Part shown: positions 51,139 to 60,017 of the stretch, one piece after another
Numbering within the stretch: position 1 is the stretch's first letter
Layout: each line of letters begins with the position of its first letter
NCBI RefSeq assembly: GCF_000702885.1
Contig: NZ_JNKO01000011.1
Location: 1 to 64,000 of the forward strand
DNA from: Oribacterium sp. P6A1
GTDB taxonomy: Bacteria > Bacillota > Clostridia > Lachnospirales > Lachnospiraceae
DNA: 64,000 bases
Direction: 5' to 3'
Notes under the pieces: generated by a model
The model's input: only the letters and a program-made list of their open reading frames with translations
Databases searched by the model: none
What the model was told of the DNA's origin: nothing
Program-made: the position numbers and the translations under genes

Positions 51139-51864
51139 TTATGAGAATTCTATATTGCAGTATACTTCTCCTGCTTCGTTTTGGAGACTTACGACTACAC
51201 TTCCGTTCTCTGTCTGTCCGTATCTGGGGAACATGATATCTCCCAGAACTGCGGCCTTTCTGTATTCTGCCCTGATGCGGCCGGAGGTAAAGTGTACCTT
51301 CCCTTCCGTTGCTTTTGTCAGGACATCGTCTGCAATCCGGATGTACTGGGCATTGTTCACATGGTGATTTGTGTCAATGTGATGCTGCTCTATTTTTATG
51401 GCCTCTCCTGTGGTGAGCTCCTCCGGTGCCGTCACTCTTCTGTCGCTGACCGGAAGTTTAAGGACATCATTTATCCCGCCAAAGGGGTCTATCATGTTTG
51501 CTTCTATTTTTACGGGACGCATGCGCTCCGTATCGAAGTTGAACCAAAGGCTGTCTGCTTTCAAAAGAAAATTTCCCGCCTTGTCTTTTACCCAGAAGTT
51601 ACGATGGGCAAGGACGCCCCTGAATTCATGAGGGCTTGTTCCGATAGATATATTTTCGTACAAACGAGGCATACGTTCAATATAAATATCCCAATAGCTG
51701 AGAAGCCATGCCCTGTGAATCTCATTGAGATAGTCCACCGTAAGACCTACATCTGCAGAATGAAAGGTGCTGCAGTCCTGAAGATAGTTCACAAGGGCTG
51801 TTATGGTAATGTTTTGGGTCTCATCTGTTTCTGAATAACGTACTCTTGCATCAAATTCGTACAT
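51139..51864 (-). CDS. Acyl-ACP thioesterase
   Basis: A 241-residue double-hotdog thioesterase that releases fatty acids from acyl carrier protein. It opens YEFDARVRYSETDETQNIT and holds the conserved substrate-site motif near HFHSADVG-like CSTFHSADVGLTV. The second hotdog has IDTNHHVNNAQYIRIA (family signature NxHVNN). Length matches bacterial FatA-like enzymes. Confidence 0.87.
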   Translation of the reverse strand: MYEFDARVRYSETDETQNITITALVNYLQDCSTFHSADVGLTVDYLNEIHRAWLLSYWDIYIERMPRLYENISIGTSPHEFRGVLAHRNFWVKDKAGNFLLKADSLWFNFDTERMRPVKIEANMIDPFGGINDVLKLPVSDRRVTAPEELTTGEAIKIEQHHIDTNHHVNNAQYIRIADDVLTKATEGKVHFTSGRIRAEYRKAAVLGDIMFPRYGQTENGSVVVSLQNEAGEVYCNIEFS

Positions 51865-51889
51865 GGTGTTCCTTTTCTTATAAACGAAT

Positions 51890-51923
51890 AAAGCAGGTTC
51901 AACGTTCCCGCTAAACCTGCTTT
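51890..51923 (-). terminator. Terminator upstream of the thioesterase gene
   Basis: AAGCAGGTT pairs with AACCTGCTT around a 14-nt loop. It probably ends mscL transcripts. The rest of the gap to mscL contains only a GGCGGA...TCCGCC hairpin near 51992-52007. Confidence 0.6.
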
Positions 51924-52167
51924 TATACTTTGGGTTTTAGGGTCTTTCGTTCGCTTCGTTTATCTGCTATCCGGTCCAACAGAGTCAGTTTGGCGGAAAA
52001 TCCGCCGTGAGTGATGTCGATATATTAAGCTCATTCAAAGATAAAATCAATAGATATCTTTCTTTTGAACAAGACTTTTTTTATTTTTTATAAAAAGACG
52101 GACATGCCGAAAAGTCTCAGTTCTTTCCGCGGTAAATCCAAATAATCCAAAATACTGATGTTATGAA

Positions 52168-52644
52168 TCAGGCATTGAGTTCGGCTGCATCTATCTTGAA
52201 GCCTTCAAGCTTTGAAGTACAGTTAGGGCATCTTGTTGCCTCGATTTTGATCTCAGACTTACAGTATGGGCATTCCTTGGTGGTTGGAGCTGCCGGAGCC
52301 TCAGGCTCTTCTTTTCTGAGCTTGTTCATTCCCTTTACAAAAAGGAAAACCACAAATGCCATAATAAGGAATGATATGCCCTGGGTTATGAATTTTCCGT
52401 AACCGAAAACGGCACCTTCCTCCACAGCGGTGGCATAGACCTTTGTTGTCTGTCCTGCCAGAGGGATGAACATGTTGTTGAAATCAATTTTGCCGGTGAA
52501 GATGGAAAGAACAGGCATCACCAGGTCGTCAACCACACTTTTTACGAGAGATGTGAATGCTGAACCGATGATCATGCCGACTGCCAGGTCAATCATGTTT
52601 CCTTTTACTGCAAACTCTTTGAACTCTTTGATGAAATCCTTCAT
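52168..52644 (-). CDS. mscL: Large-conductance mechanosensitive channel with C-terminal zinc ribbon
   Basis: A 158-residue channel. It starts KDFIKEFKEFAVKGNMIDLAVGMIIGSAF (TM1, including the gating GxxxG-like region; motif VKGNMIDLAVG) and has a second helix near 80-105. After TM2 the usual helical bundle is replaced by a 30-residue ribbon: CPYCKSEIKIEATRCPNC, with two CxxC pairs at about 125 and 138. It protects cells from hypo-osmotic shock; the ribbon may bind zinc. Confidence 0.92.
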   Translation of the reverse strand: MKDFIKEFKEFAVKGNMIDLAVGMIIGSAFTSLVKSVVDDLVMPVLSIFTGKIDFNNMFIPLAGQTTKVYATAVEEGAVFGYGKFITQGISFLIMAFVVFLFVKGMNKLRKEEPEAPAAPTTKECPYCKSEIKIEATRCPNCTSKLEGFKIDAAELNA

Positions 52645-52713
52645 TTTTATCCCCTTCTGCCCCTTGCAACACCACTTGTATAAGTCCTGACCGCAACGAC
52701 CTGCTTACACATT

Positions 52714-52763
52714 AAAAAAGAAACCGGAGCAACGTAATTTAATAGTTACATTTTACTCCGGTT
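52714..52763 (-). terminator. Terminator of the ytr-like ABC operon
   Basis: AACCGGAG pairs with CTCCGGTT with inner GTAA/TTAC pairing, followed by six T on the minus strand. Confidence 0.8.
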
Positions 52764-52796
52764 CCGGTGAAAATTCTATGAAATTTAGAGATGATT

Positions 52797-54326
52797 TTAT
52801 TTTGACCGTGTTTCTCTCCAGTGAAGGAATTCATCGAGATTCATATCATTCAAAGAATCATACTCCCTGTCGGTTACATTATCATCCTCACTGTCATTTA
52901 TGACGTAGATTGTTATCTCACATTTTTCGCTAATGGCCTTAAGCTCCTTTTCCGATAAAGGGGGAACCCGGTTGTAATCGTAATAATTCATGTAGGGGCC
53001 ATCTTCTTTTGCTTTATTAAAGATGCTGAGATTTATTTCGGTGCTTGGGTCTGAGGCACCATAATGATAAAAGTTTGATATGGCATCATTTCTCAGAGTT
53101 TCAAATCTGTCGATCAGACTTGCGTATTCTGAGGCCTTTTCTTTAGGTATGCAGAGTTCAAAACTAAGATATGCCCGGTCCTGATTATAATCGGGAACCT
53201 GCTTTCCCAAATCTTCTATAGTTACATCCGCCGAGTAATTATAGTGAAGGTATCTCTCCGGAAAAAGCTCATGCGGCAGATGGCTCAGTCCGAAGCCCTC
53301 CGTTGTCCATCCTGCCTTTGCAAAGATAAGTGTGGCTGCACATGCACAGATGAAAAATGCTACAGGCTTCCAGGTTATCTTCAGGGTGCGTTTGTACACA
53401 AAGGATGCAACGATATATATGAAAAACAGCAGGAGGTATGCAAACTCAAGTCCGTTCATACTGTCTGAAACCACCGACCATGCGAGTGAAAGGAGGATAA
53501 GTATAAGGTAAGCATTGATAATAAACGGATATGACAGCGCTTCATCAGATATCTGATCGGTTCTCTCTGCCTTTCTGTTTATGAAATGGATTTTGAGTAT
53601 GACTAAAGACAAAAGTCCGTATACGAGCTGCACCACAATATAGTAAGGATTGAAGATTTCCTGCCCACCGTCATTGGGAGCCAGCAGGTATTCCAGATTG
53701 TTGAAGAACAGAGTTGAGGGGGACAACAGAGTTCCTATACGATATATGAAACTGTCGTAGGGAACGAAATTGCCTGCAATCATGGAATATATAAAGGTCG
53801 TTACGGTGATCATAACCACTGCCGGGAGGATGGAATAGGCTCCTATCATGACTATGCCGTCAAAGACGGAATTTGCAAGTACGTAAACCGCTGAGAAAAA
53901 CAGTATCAGAACCAGGAAGGAGTATGCTGAAAAAAGCTGTATAAAAACCAGAGTTCTGATTCGGACAACGCAGTTAAGCCTGGCAGCCCATACTATGAGG
54001 GTTCCCAGAAAAAAACTGCCGTAAGCCATCAGCCATGTGAGCACAACAGTGGTTATGAGCTGCTCTTTTCTTGAGACCGGAAGAGCCAGGTACATGTCAG
54101 CGCTGCTTTTTCTGTGGATGTAGGAAAAAAGCAGGACCGGTATGGCGGCAGTGAGAAAAACAGAAAGGACTCCGCCGATATTGGTACTGAGCTGAAAGGT
54201 GTCCAGAGGATATTCGGGGTCATAGCTTGTGAAGGAAATGAGCTGAAATGCTATGCATATAAGAGTGAAAAACAGTATGGATACCTTACGGCTCTTTATC
54301 AGCCATTTAAAGTAGTTTTTGTTCAT
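52797..54326 (-). CDS. ABC transporter permease of a YtrA-type operon
   Basis: A 509-residue permease with six N-terminal helices (about 15-250), then two to four more up to about 345. A large soluble domain ends the protein (about 350-509), mostly acidic and Asp/Asn-rich. It overlaps the ATPase gene by four bases (ATGA). The GntR-ATPase-permease order is typical of Ytr-like systems that respond to cell-wall antibiotics. The substrate is unknown. Confidence 0.8.
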   Translation of the reverse strand: MNKNYFKWLIKSRKVSILFFTLICIAFQLISFTSYDPEYPLDTFQLSTNIGGVLSVFLTAAIPVLLFSYIHRKSSADMYLALPVSRKEQLITTVVLTWLMAYGSFFLGTLIVWAARLNCVVRIRTLVFIQLFSAYSFLVLILFFSAVYVLANSVFDGIVMIGAYSILPAVVMITVTTFIYSMIAGNFVPYDSFIYRIGTLLSPSTLFFNNLEYLLAPNDGGQEIFNPYYIVVQLVYGLLSLVILKIHFINRKAERTDQISDEALSYPFIINAYLILILLSLAWSVVSDSMNGLEFAYLLLFFIYIVASFVYKRTLKITWKPVAFFICACAATLIFAKAGWTTEGFGLSHLPHELFPERYLHYNYSADVTIEDLGKQVPDYNQDRAYLSFELCIPKEKASEYASLIDRFETLRNDAISNFYHYGASDPSTEINLSIFNKAKEDGPYMNYYDYNRVPPLSEKELKAISEKCEITIYVINDSEDDNVTDREYDSLNDMNLDEFLHWRETRSK

Positions 54327-55210
54327 GATTTTTTGCCTCTGCTTTCTAATTCGTATATGAAAAGCTCCTCGAAATTTACCGGAAGCACATTTAAAAGTAT
54401 GGGGTTCATGGCTCTCAGTTTCTCTTCCACCATAACTTCATCCCCCCTGATAACCAGTTTATAAACCTGACCTTCCTTCTCGAACTGAAGGATTTCGAGA
54501 TCTGCGAAATCATCCCGGGTCATGTCTTCTCTGAACGCCAGCTGGTATTTGTTAATGTTTCCCTTGGACTCTGTCAGGTCTCCTCCGCTCATGATGCTTC
54601 CGTTTTCAAGCATGGCAAAGCTGTCACAGATGTCCTCCAGTTCCTTCAGGCTGTGAGATGAGATGACGACGGAAACATCTTCGTCTTCCAGAAGGTCTGT
54701 CAGTGCATTTTTGAAATGAAGTCTTGCCAGGGGTTCCAGACCATCGTAGGCCTCATCGAGAAGCAGAAGCTTTGGATGAACGGAAAGGGCGAACATCAGT
54801 GATACCCGGCGCTTCATACCCTTTGAAAAAGTGGAAATGGAGGCTTTCGGATCGAGCTCAAACATACTCAGGTACCTGCTGAATGCTGATTTGTCAAAAT
54901 CGTACATGCACTCGTAAAAAAGCTTCAGGCTGTTGATGGTGGCTCCCATTGGAAAGTAGGCCTCATCACTTACGAAGGCTATCTTTTTCTTTGTTTCCAT
55001 GTCGTAATAGGTGCTTTTTCCGTCAAGGGTTATGACGCCTTTTTCGGGAGCGTAAACTCCTGCTATGGAGCGGAGCAATGTTGACTTTCCGGCACCGTTT
55101 ACGCCAACAAGACCTGTTATGGATTTGTCGGGAACTGTGAGGCACAGATCCTTAAGAACTTCTTTTTTCTTGAAATTTTTTGATAGATTTCGGATATCAA
55201 GCATTGTCAT
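54323..55210 (-). CDS. ABC transporter ATPase of a YtrA-type operon
   Basis: A 295-residue ATPase with LVGVNGAGKSTLLRSIAGV (Walker A; shown VGVNGAGKST), the signature STFSKGMKRRVSLMFAL (FSKGM instead of LSGGQ, as in antibiotic-type exporters), and LLLLDEAYDGLEP. The C-terminal 80 residues are an accessory domain. Its start overlaps the regulator gene by 14 bases. Confidence 0.88.
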   Translation of the reverse strand: MTMLDIRNLSKNFKKKEVLKDLCLTVPDKSITGLVGVNGAGKSTLLRSIAGVYAPEKGVITLDGKSTYYDMETKKKIAFVSDEAYFPMGATINSLKLFYECMYDFDKSAFSRYLSMFELDPKASISTFSKGMKRRVSLMFALSVHPKLLLLDEAYDGLEPLARLHFKNALTDLLEDEDVSVVISSHSLKELEDICDSFAMLENGSIMSGGDLTESKGNINKYQLAFREDMTRDDFADLEILQFEKEGQVYKLVIRGDEVMVEEKLRAMNPILLNVLPVNFEELFIYELESRGKKS

Positions 55211-55556
55211 CCTCCCCGTATACCCTGTTGATGGCTTCTATCAGCTCTTCTCTGGTTATACCGTTTTCTTTTAATGGTTTTATCAGCGCTTCCATCTGAA
55301 GCATCTTTGAGTTTTCCATACTTATCTCCGCAACATAGACGCCCTTTTTGGGCAGATTGTAAACGTAACCCTTCTGCTCCAGCTGTGCATAGGCTTTTGC
55401 CACTGTGTTTGGGTTAATGCCGTTTTCTGTAGCCAGCTGCCGGACAGAAGGAAGCTTGTCACCGGGATTAAGTACCCCGGCTTCTATGAAGCTCAGTATC
55501 TGGGCCTGAATCTGCTGAAATATGGGCTCCTTACTTTGTAGGTTTAGAAGAAACAT
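55197..55556 (-). CDS. GntR-family regulator, YtrA type
   Basis: A 119-residue repressor with winged helix PIFQQIQAQILSFIEAG and LPSVRQLATENGINPNTVAKAY, followed by a short dimerisation helix. YtrA-type regulators have no large ligand domain and control their own ABC operon. It is the first gene of that operon. Confidence 0.9.
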   Translation of the reverse strand: MFLLNLQSKEPIFQQIQAQILSFIEAGVLNPGDKLPSVRQLATENGINPNTVAKAYAQLEQKGYVYNLPKKGVYVAEISMENSKMLQMEALIKPLKENGITREELIEAINRVYGEDDNA

Positions 55557-55952
55557 AGCTATCTCCTGTTTTCTTTTGCGTCATTCATGTTTTTATGGGA
55601 TTCTAAAATGCAATTATTTACAGAGCTTTTGATGATGTTCTCATGAACCATACCGCATCTTAAGAAATCAAATTCCATGAATGATTCCACAGATTACTGA
55701 AAAAAACGAATCTGTATCATTTGTATCAACTGTATTAACTGTACTACCTTGTGGGTATAATTCAATAGTCTTTTTTGAAACTTAAGAAAATATTGCGTGG
55801 ATTGAAATATAAAAAGAAATGATTATACGAAGAATTTAAGATAAGCCTGTTATCTGATTTATGATTTGAATTTAGGACTATGGGAAAGAATCATAATCTG
55901 ATACTGCATGGGGGTATAGATCAGAGATTCAGCAACGGTATTTTCACGCAAA
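55557..55952. other. Intergenic region upstream of the ABC operon
   Basis: About 400 AT-rich bases between the GntR gene and the tRNA-Gln terminator. I see no gene or clear structure; the operon promoter must lie here. Confidence 0.4.
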
Positions 55953-55981
55953 CAAAAACCGGAACAATCATGTTCCGGTTT
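55953..55981 (-). terminator. Terminator after the tRNA-Gln pair
   Basis: AAACCGGAAC pairs with GTTCCGGTTT around a 6-nt loop with five T following on the minus strand. Confidence 0.85.
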
Positions 55982-55987
55982 CACTAG

Positions 55988-56059
55988 CAGCGCTACCAGG
56001 ATTCGAACCTGGGAATGACGGAATCAGAATCCGTTGCCTTACCACTTGGCGACAGCGCT
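55988..56059 (-). tRNA. tRNA-Gln (anticodon CTG), copy 2
   Basis: 72 nt; acceptor AGCGCTG pairs with TAGCGCT, with one G-T pair. Anticodon stem ACGGA/TCCGT holds loop TTCTGAT. T-arm CCAGG-TTCGAAT-CCTGG. Identical to the copy at 56093. Confidence 0.93.
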
Positions 56060-56092
56060 ATATGAAATTTTTAACTTGTACTGCTACAAGAG

Positions 56093-56164
56093 CAGCGCTA
56101 CCAGGATTCGAACCTGGGAATGACGGAATCAGAATCCGTTGCCTTACCACTTGGCGACAGCGCT
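56093..56164 (-). tRNA. tRNA-Gln (anticodon CTG), copy 1
   Basis: Same 72-nt sequence as the copy 105 bases downstream. The two share one promoter and one terminator. Confidence 0.93.
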
Positions 56165-56194
56165 ATAATATGTGTCGCTTCAAGCGACTTGTAT

Positions 56195-56223
56195 ATACTA
56201 CACTAAGGCTTCAGTTATGTCAA
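56195..56223 (-). promoter_or_regulatory. Promoter of the tRNA-Gln pair
   Basis: Minus-strand perfect -35 TTGACA, 17-bp spacer, -10 TAGTAT. A small GTCGCTT/AAGCGAC hairpin follows in the 5' leader. Confidence 0.85.
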
Positions 56224-56248
56224 CAATAAAATTAATTTTTATGATTAA

Positions 56249-56275
56249 TGCCCGCAGAGAGAAAATCCGCGGGCA
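56249..56275 (-). terminator. Terminator after apbE
   Basis: TGCCCGC pairs with GCGGGCA around a 13-nt loop, six bases past the stop. The following sequence is AT-rich (TTAATCATAAAAATT) without a clean T-run. Confidence 0.5.
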
Positions 56276-56280
56276 TGTTC

Positions 56281-57468
56281 TTATTTCTTTGTTATATCAG
56301 AGAACCCATCGGTGAATTCCTGGGTTCCGTCGGCTTCGATCCACATGGCATCGATCCGGCCTACTCTCTCACTGTTTCCGAGGGAACTGGTTCCTTCGGA
56401 AATTGACTTGATAAGGGTTTTTCCGTCTTCAACGCTCATACAGAAAAGTGCTGTGGAAAGAGCGTCCGCAAGAGCTGAATCATGAGTCAGGATGGTGACA
56501 CTGCGGTGATACTTTGCAGGATACATGGTGTCTGGGTCTATTATGTGATGATAACGCTCTCCGTCCACCACATAGTAACGCTCGTAGTCACCTGATGTAA
56601 CGAGAGAAGCATTCTCAAGATAAGTAACTACCGCGTACTGGTCTCCGGTCTGATTGTCCCTGAAGGTTGGATTCTCAACCGGGCATACCCACTTCTCTGT
56701 ATTGTCCTTTAATCCTATGGCGCGGAGGTTTCCTCCAAGATTCAGCATGAAGCTGTCTGAACCGGCTCCCTCTATAAGTTTCGCAGCATCCTCAGTGGCA
56801 TAGCCCTTTGCAATTCCGCCTACATCAAGGCTCATTTCCGGATCCTTAAGAAAAACGGTTCCTGCCTCTTCGTCAATGATTACATCATCGATATTGGTGT
56901 GCTTTGCGGCCTCTTTAAGAGCTTCTTCATCAGGAAGTTCACCCTTTGAAGGGTCAGCCATTCCTATCTCGCGCTTCTCGTGCCAGAGACGAAGAACTGC
57001 GCCGTAGGCGATGTTCAGCTTTCCGTCTGTGAGGGTGTAGATTTCTTTTCCCCACTTAAGGAGTTCGATGAGTTTCGCATCTACCTTCACAGGTTCCTTG
57101 CCTGCATTGTCATTGATGGTTTTGATGTTGTTGATTCCATCGTAGTCGTTGTAAATATCGAATAGCTGATGCTCCTTGAGAAGCAGTTCGTGAGAATCCT
57201 TGTATCTGGATTTGAAAGTATCTTCGTCCGCTTCGTAGCCTATCTCCATGGAGACAGTGTCGAAAACGTCCAGGAACTGAGCGTTGTATCGCTGTTTTTT
57301 AGCGGAAGTCTGCTGTGCGTTTGAAGCTGATTCATTAGATACATTTCCCCGGGACTGTCCGTTTTGCTGACCGGTCTGTCCGCAGCCTGTTGATGTTATG
57401 GCAAGTACTGCTGCTGTCATAATCGCTGCAGCAGTTTTAAATCTTTTTTTGAATAAAATCTTTTTCAA
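56281..57468 (-). CDS. apbE: FAD:protein FMN transferase lipoprotein
   Basis: A 395-residue exported enzyme that attaches FMN to Thr or Ser of target proteins such as RNF/NQR subunits or secreted flavoproteins. The lipobox is ITSTGC (Cys29), then a Gln/Ser/Asn-rich linker to about residue 60. The ApbE fold contains the family stretches LDVGGIAKGYATEDAAK and FMLNLGGNLRAIG, and HHIIDPDTMYPA with the metal-binding region. No target is encoded nearby. Confidence 0.92.
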   Translation of the reverse strand: MKKILFKKRFKTAAAIMTAAVLAITSTGCGQTGQQNGQSRGNVSNESASNAQQTSAKKQRYNAQFLDVFDTVSMEIGYEADEDTFKSRYKDSHELLLKEHQLFDIYNDYDGINNIKTINDNAGKEPVKVDAKLIELLKWGKEIYTLTDGKLNIAYGAVLRLWHEKREIGMADPSKGELPDEEALKEAAKHTNIDDVIIDEEAGTVFLKDPEMSLDVGGIAKGYATEDAAKLIEGAGSDSFMLNLGGNLRAIGLKDNTEKWVCPVENPTFRDNQTGDQYAVVTYLENASLVTSGDYERYYVVDGERYHHIIDPDTMYPAKYHRSVTILTHDSALADALSTALFCMSVEDGKTLIKSISEGTSSLGNSERVGRIDAMWIEADGTQEFTDGFSDITKK

Positions 57469-57606
57469 TGCTGACCTCTCTGATTTTTGGATATCACTTA
57501 TATCATATTAAAACTCAGCCATTATAGCACAAGAGCCGGGATTTTGCGGATAGCAATGACGGGATTTATATAAAAGTAAGTTTAAATGACTTCAGTGATT
57601 TGCCAT

Positions 57607-57635
57607 TTGACTTTGATGTTCCGGTGTATTATATT
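57607..57635 (+). promoter_or_regulatory. Promoter of tRNA-Ser
   Basis: -35 TTGACT, 17-bp spacer, -10 TATATT, ending 19 bases before the tRNA. Confidence 0.75.
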
Positions 57636-57653
57636 TTTTAGGTACGATTTTTT

Positions 57654-57739
57654 GGAGATGTACCCAAGAGGCCGAAGGGGGCGCACTCGAAATGCGCTAG
57701 GTCGGAAACGGCGCCAGGGTTCAAATCCCTGCATCTCCG
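57654..57739 (+). tRNA. tRNA-Ser (anticodon CGA)
   Basis: 86 nt with a long variable arm. Acceptor GGAGATG pairs with CATCTCC. The anticodon stem GCGCA/TGCGC holds loop CTCGAAA. The T-arm is CAGGG-TTCAAAT-CCCTG. Discriminator G. Confidence 0.94.
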
Positions 57740-57750
57740 TAATGTAAAAA

Positions 57751-57797
57751 ACTCAAAACCATCGGGAATCATGATTCCGTGGTTTTGAGTTTTTTTA
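57751..57797 (+). terminator. Terminator after tRNA-Ser
   Basis: ACTCAAAACCA pairs with TGGTTTTGAGT (11 bp; the loop may pair further: CGGGAATCATGATTCCG) and is followed by seven T. Confidence 0.88.
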
Positions 57798-57998
57798 TTA
57801 ACAGTAGCATTACTGATATATGATCTTTCAGCCGGGGCAGGAACTATTACGATACTGTCATTCCTAAAGAGAGATGATCTTGAGCTTCGTAACAGGCTTC
57901 GCACGAAGCTGCCGGGGATTATATGTATTATGGTAAATGTCATAATGATTTTTATAACTCTTTTTATAAATGACAAGAGTATATACAGGGAAAAATAA
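57789..57998 (+). pseudogene. Possible C-terminal remnant of a membrane protein
   Basis: An open frame of about 68 codons without a start ends TAA at 57998. It reads like a membrane protein tail: VALLIYDLSAGAGTITILSF, then a charged loop KRDDLELRNRLRTKLPG, then a second helix IICIMVNVIMIFITLFIND and a basic end. A stop lies in frame immediately upstream, inside the tRNA terminator. I do not recognise the family. It may be debris left beside the tRNA gene, or a chance frame. Confidence 0.3.
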
Positions 57999-58002
57999 AT
58001 CA

Positions 58003-58022
58003 GCCTCGCCGGTTGGGCGAGA
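58003..58022 (-). terminator. Terminator after the ABC-F gene
   Basis: CTCGCC pairs with GGCGAG around a short loop, 12 bases past the stop, then GCTGATTTATTTTTCC on the minus strand. Confidence 0.55.
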
Positions 58023-58033
58023 CTGGTTTTGAA

Positions 58034-59590
58034 TCAAACTACCTTTGTGGTCCACTTGGTGCAGTCCCAGATGTCTGTTGCGATGTCTCTGTAGAATTCG
58101 GGCTCATGGCAGACCATGAGGATACTGCCTTTGTACTCAAGAAGGGCTTTTTTCAGTTCTTCCTTTGCATCCGGGTCCAGATGGTTTGTGGGCTCGTCCA
58201 GAACCAGAATGTTAGATGGACGGTTCAGGAGCTTGCAGAGACGTACCTTGGCCTGCTCTCCTCCTGAAAGAACACGGATCTTGCTTTCTATATGCTGGCT
58301 TGTGAGCCCGCATTTTGCCAAAGCTGCCCGGACTTCGGACTGATTAAGTCCCGGGAACTCATCCCAGATTTCCTGAAGACTGGTGTTGTCATTGTCACCC
58401 GCAGTCTCCTGCTCGAAATATCCTATGTCGAGATTGTCACCAAGCTCAACTTTTCCGGAAATGGGCTCGATAAGTCCGAGAAGACTCTTGAGAAGAGTGG
58501 TTTTTCCGATACCGTTGGCACCTGTCATGACTATGCGTGAACCGCGCTCAAATTCAAGGTTCAGAGGGCTTGAAAGAGGCTCATCGTAACCGATAACCAG
58601 GTCATGAGTTGAAATCAGGTACTTGCCGGGAGTTTTTGAGTAAAGGAAATGGAACTCGGGTTTCGGCTTTTCCTGAATCTTGTCAATACGCTCCATCTTA
58701 TCCAGCTTTTTCTGACGGGACATGGCCATATTTCTCGTGGCAACACGGGCCTTGTTTCTCGCCACAAAATCCTCAAGATCCGCTATCTCCTGCTGCTGGC
58801 GTTTGTAAGCGGCATCCTGCTGAGCCTTCTGGGCCGCATAAACCTCTTCGAAGTGGTTATAGTCTCCCACGTAGCGGTTAAGCTGCCTGTTGTTCATATG
58901 ATAGATAATGTTTATGACGCTGTTCAGGAACGGGATGTCATGGGATATCAGGATGAAGGCATTTTCATAGTCCTGAAGATACTTTTTGAGCCATGCTATA
59001 TGATCCTCGTCAAGGTAGTTTGTGGGCTCGTCCAGAAGCAGGATCTCGGGCTTTTCAAGAAGAAGCTTTGCAAGGAGCACCTTGGTTCTCTGTCCGCCTG
59101 AAAGTTCTGTTACATCCCGGTCAAGTCCCAGATCCAGGAGTCCGAGAGCTCGTGCCACTTCATTGACTTTGGCATCTATAAGATAGAAATCATGGGCTGT
59201 GAGAAGCTCCTGAAGGGTTCCTGCCTCATCCATGTACTCAGCCATCTTCTCTTCGGAGGCTTCAGCCATCATGCCGTAAAGCTCATTGCAGCGTTCATCC
59301 CAACGGTATAGCTCGTCAAATGCGCTCTGAAGGACGGTTCCGATGGTCATTCCTGCCTGAAGCACCGCATGCTGGTCAAGATAACCCACCTTCACGTGCT
59401 TTGACCACTCTATCTTTCCTTCGTCAGGCTGCAGTTTTCCTGTGATAATGCTCATGAATGTGGACTTTCCTTCACCATTGGCACCCACAAGGCCGATATG
59501 CTCTCCCTTTAAAAGCCGGAAGGAAACGTCATCAAAGATGGCGCGGTCGCCGAAGCCATGGGTCAGGTGTTCAACATTTAAAATACTCAT
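58034..59590 (-). CDS. ABC-F family ribosome-associated ATPase (YbiT-like)
   Basis: A 518-residue protein with two ABC domains and no membrane segment, acting on the ribosome in translation rescue or antibiotic protection. Domain 1 has LVGANGEGKSTF and LSGGQRTKVLLAKLLLEKP; domain 2 has MTGANGIGKTTLLKSL and LSGGEQAKVRLCKLLN. The linker between them (about 240-310) is basic and helical. The ATG at 59590 fits the family start SILNVEHLTHGFGD, with CGGAG eleven bases upstream. A leader of nearly 300 bases precedes it. Confidence 0.9.
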   Translation of the reverse strand: MSILNVEHLTHGFGDRAIFDDVSFRLLKGEHIGLVGANGEGKSTFMSIITGKLQPDEGKIEWSKHVKVGYLDQHAVLQAGMTIGTVLQSAFDELYRWDERCNELYGMMAEASEEKMAEYMDEAGTLQELLTAHDFYLIDAKVNEVARALGLLDLGLDRDVTELSGGQRTKVLLAKLLLEKPEILLLDEPTNYLDEDHIAWLKKYLQDYENAFILISHDIPFLNSVINIIYHMNNRQLNRYVGDYNHFEEVYAAQKAQQDAAYKRQQQEIADLEDFVARNKARVATRNMAMSRQKKLDKMERIDKIQEKPKPEFHFLYSKTPGKYLISTHDLVIGYDEPLSSPLNLEFERGSRIVMTGANGIGKTTLLKSLLGLIEPISGKVELGDNLDIGYFEQETAGDNDNTSLQEIWDEFPGLNQSEVRAALAKCGLTSQHIESKIRVLSGGEQAKVRLCKLLNRPSNILVLDEPTNHLDPDAKEELKKALLEYKGSILMVCHEPEFYRDIATDIWDCTKWTTKVV

Positions 59591-59883
59591 AAATATAAAT
59601 ACTCCGTTCTGCCGGATTTCCGGCAAGTGCTGGGAAAAATCATCTTAGCCGACACGAATGGGTTCTGTGAAGTACGTTATCCGGAGAGTCGGCCTGTTCA
59701 GTTCTCGTCAGTGGAAACATCAGTCCGGTGGGATGCGCTTCGCGCGGGCCGGTGCTATGGCAAGTCTCCTTCCGGAAACTGTCACAGGCCCAGAAGGACT
59801 GACATTAAATTCCGGATTCCTGCGGAAGCTTCCGCGAGAAGCTTTCACGAGTCTGGTGTGGCATGTCATATTTTTATACAAAA
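59591..59883. other. Leader region of the ABC-F gene
   Basis: 293 bases with several inverted repeats, including GCGGAAGCTTCCGC (near 59822-59835) and GCGCTTCGCGC (near 59737-59747). Antibiotic-type ABC-F genes often have attenuated leaders, but I find no clear terminator just upstream of the ATG. No gene supported. Confidence 0.35.
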
Positions 59884-59919
59884 GAAAACCAGTATCAAGT
59901 TTCCTTGAATACTGGTTTT
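59884..59919 (-). terminator. Terminator after tRNA-Leu
   Basis: AAAACCAGTAT pairs with ATACTGGTTTT around a 13-nt loop that can itself pair (CAAG/CTTG), with CTTTTG following. It begins two bases past the tRNA. Confidence 0.85.
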
Positions 59920-59920
59920 A

Positions 59921-60006
59921 TGCCGGTAGCCGGGGTCGAACCGGCACGCCCATCACTGGGCACGGGATTTTAAGTCCCGAGCGTCTGCCTATTCCGCCAT
60001 ACCGGC
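59921..60006 (-). tRNA. tRNA-Leu (anticodon TAA)
   Basis: 86 nt with a long variable arm. Acceptor GCCGGTA pairs with TACCGGC. The anticodon stem CGGGA/TCCCG holds loop CTTAAAA. T-arm GCCGG-TTCGACC-CCGGC. Discriminator A; CCA not encoded. Confidence 0.94.
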
Positions 60007-60017
60007 AGCACCAAATT

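Noticed and set aside
57638-57976. Minus-strand frame of 112 codons across tRNA-Ser
   Set aside because: It runs antisense through a complete tRNA and its terminator.
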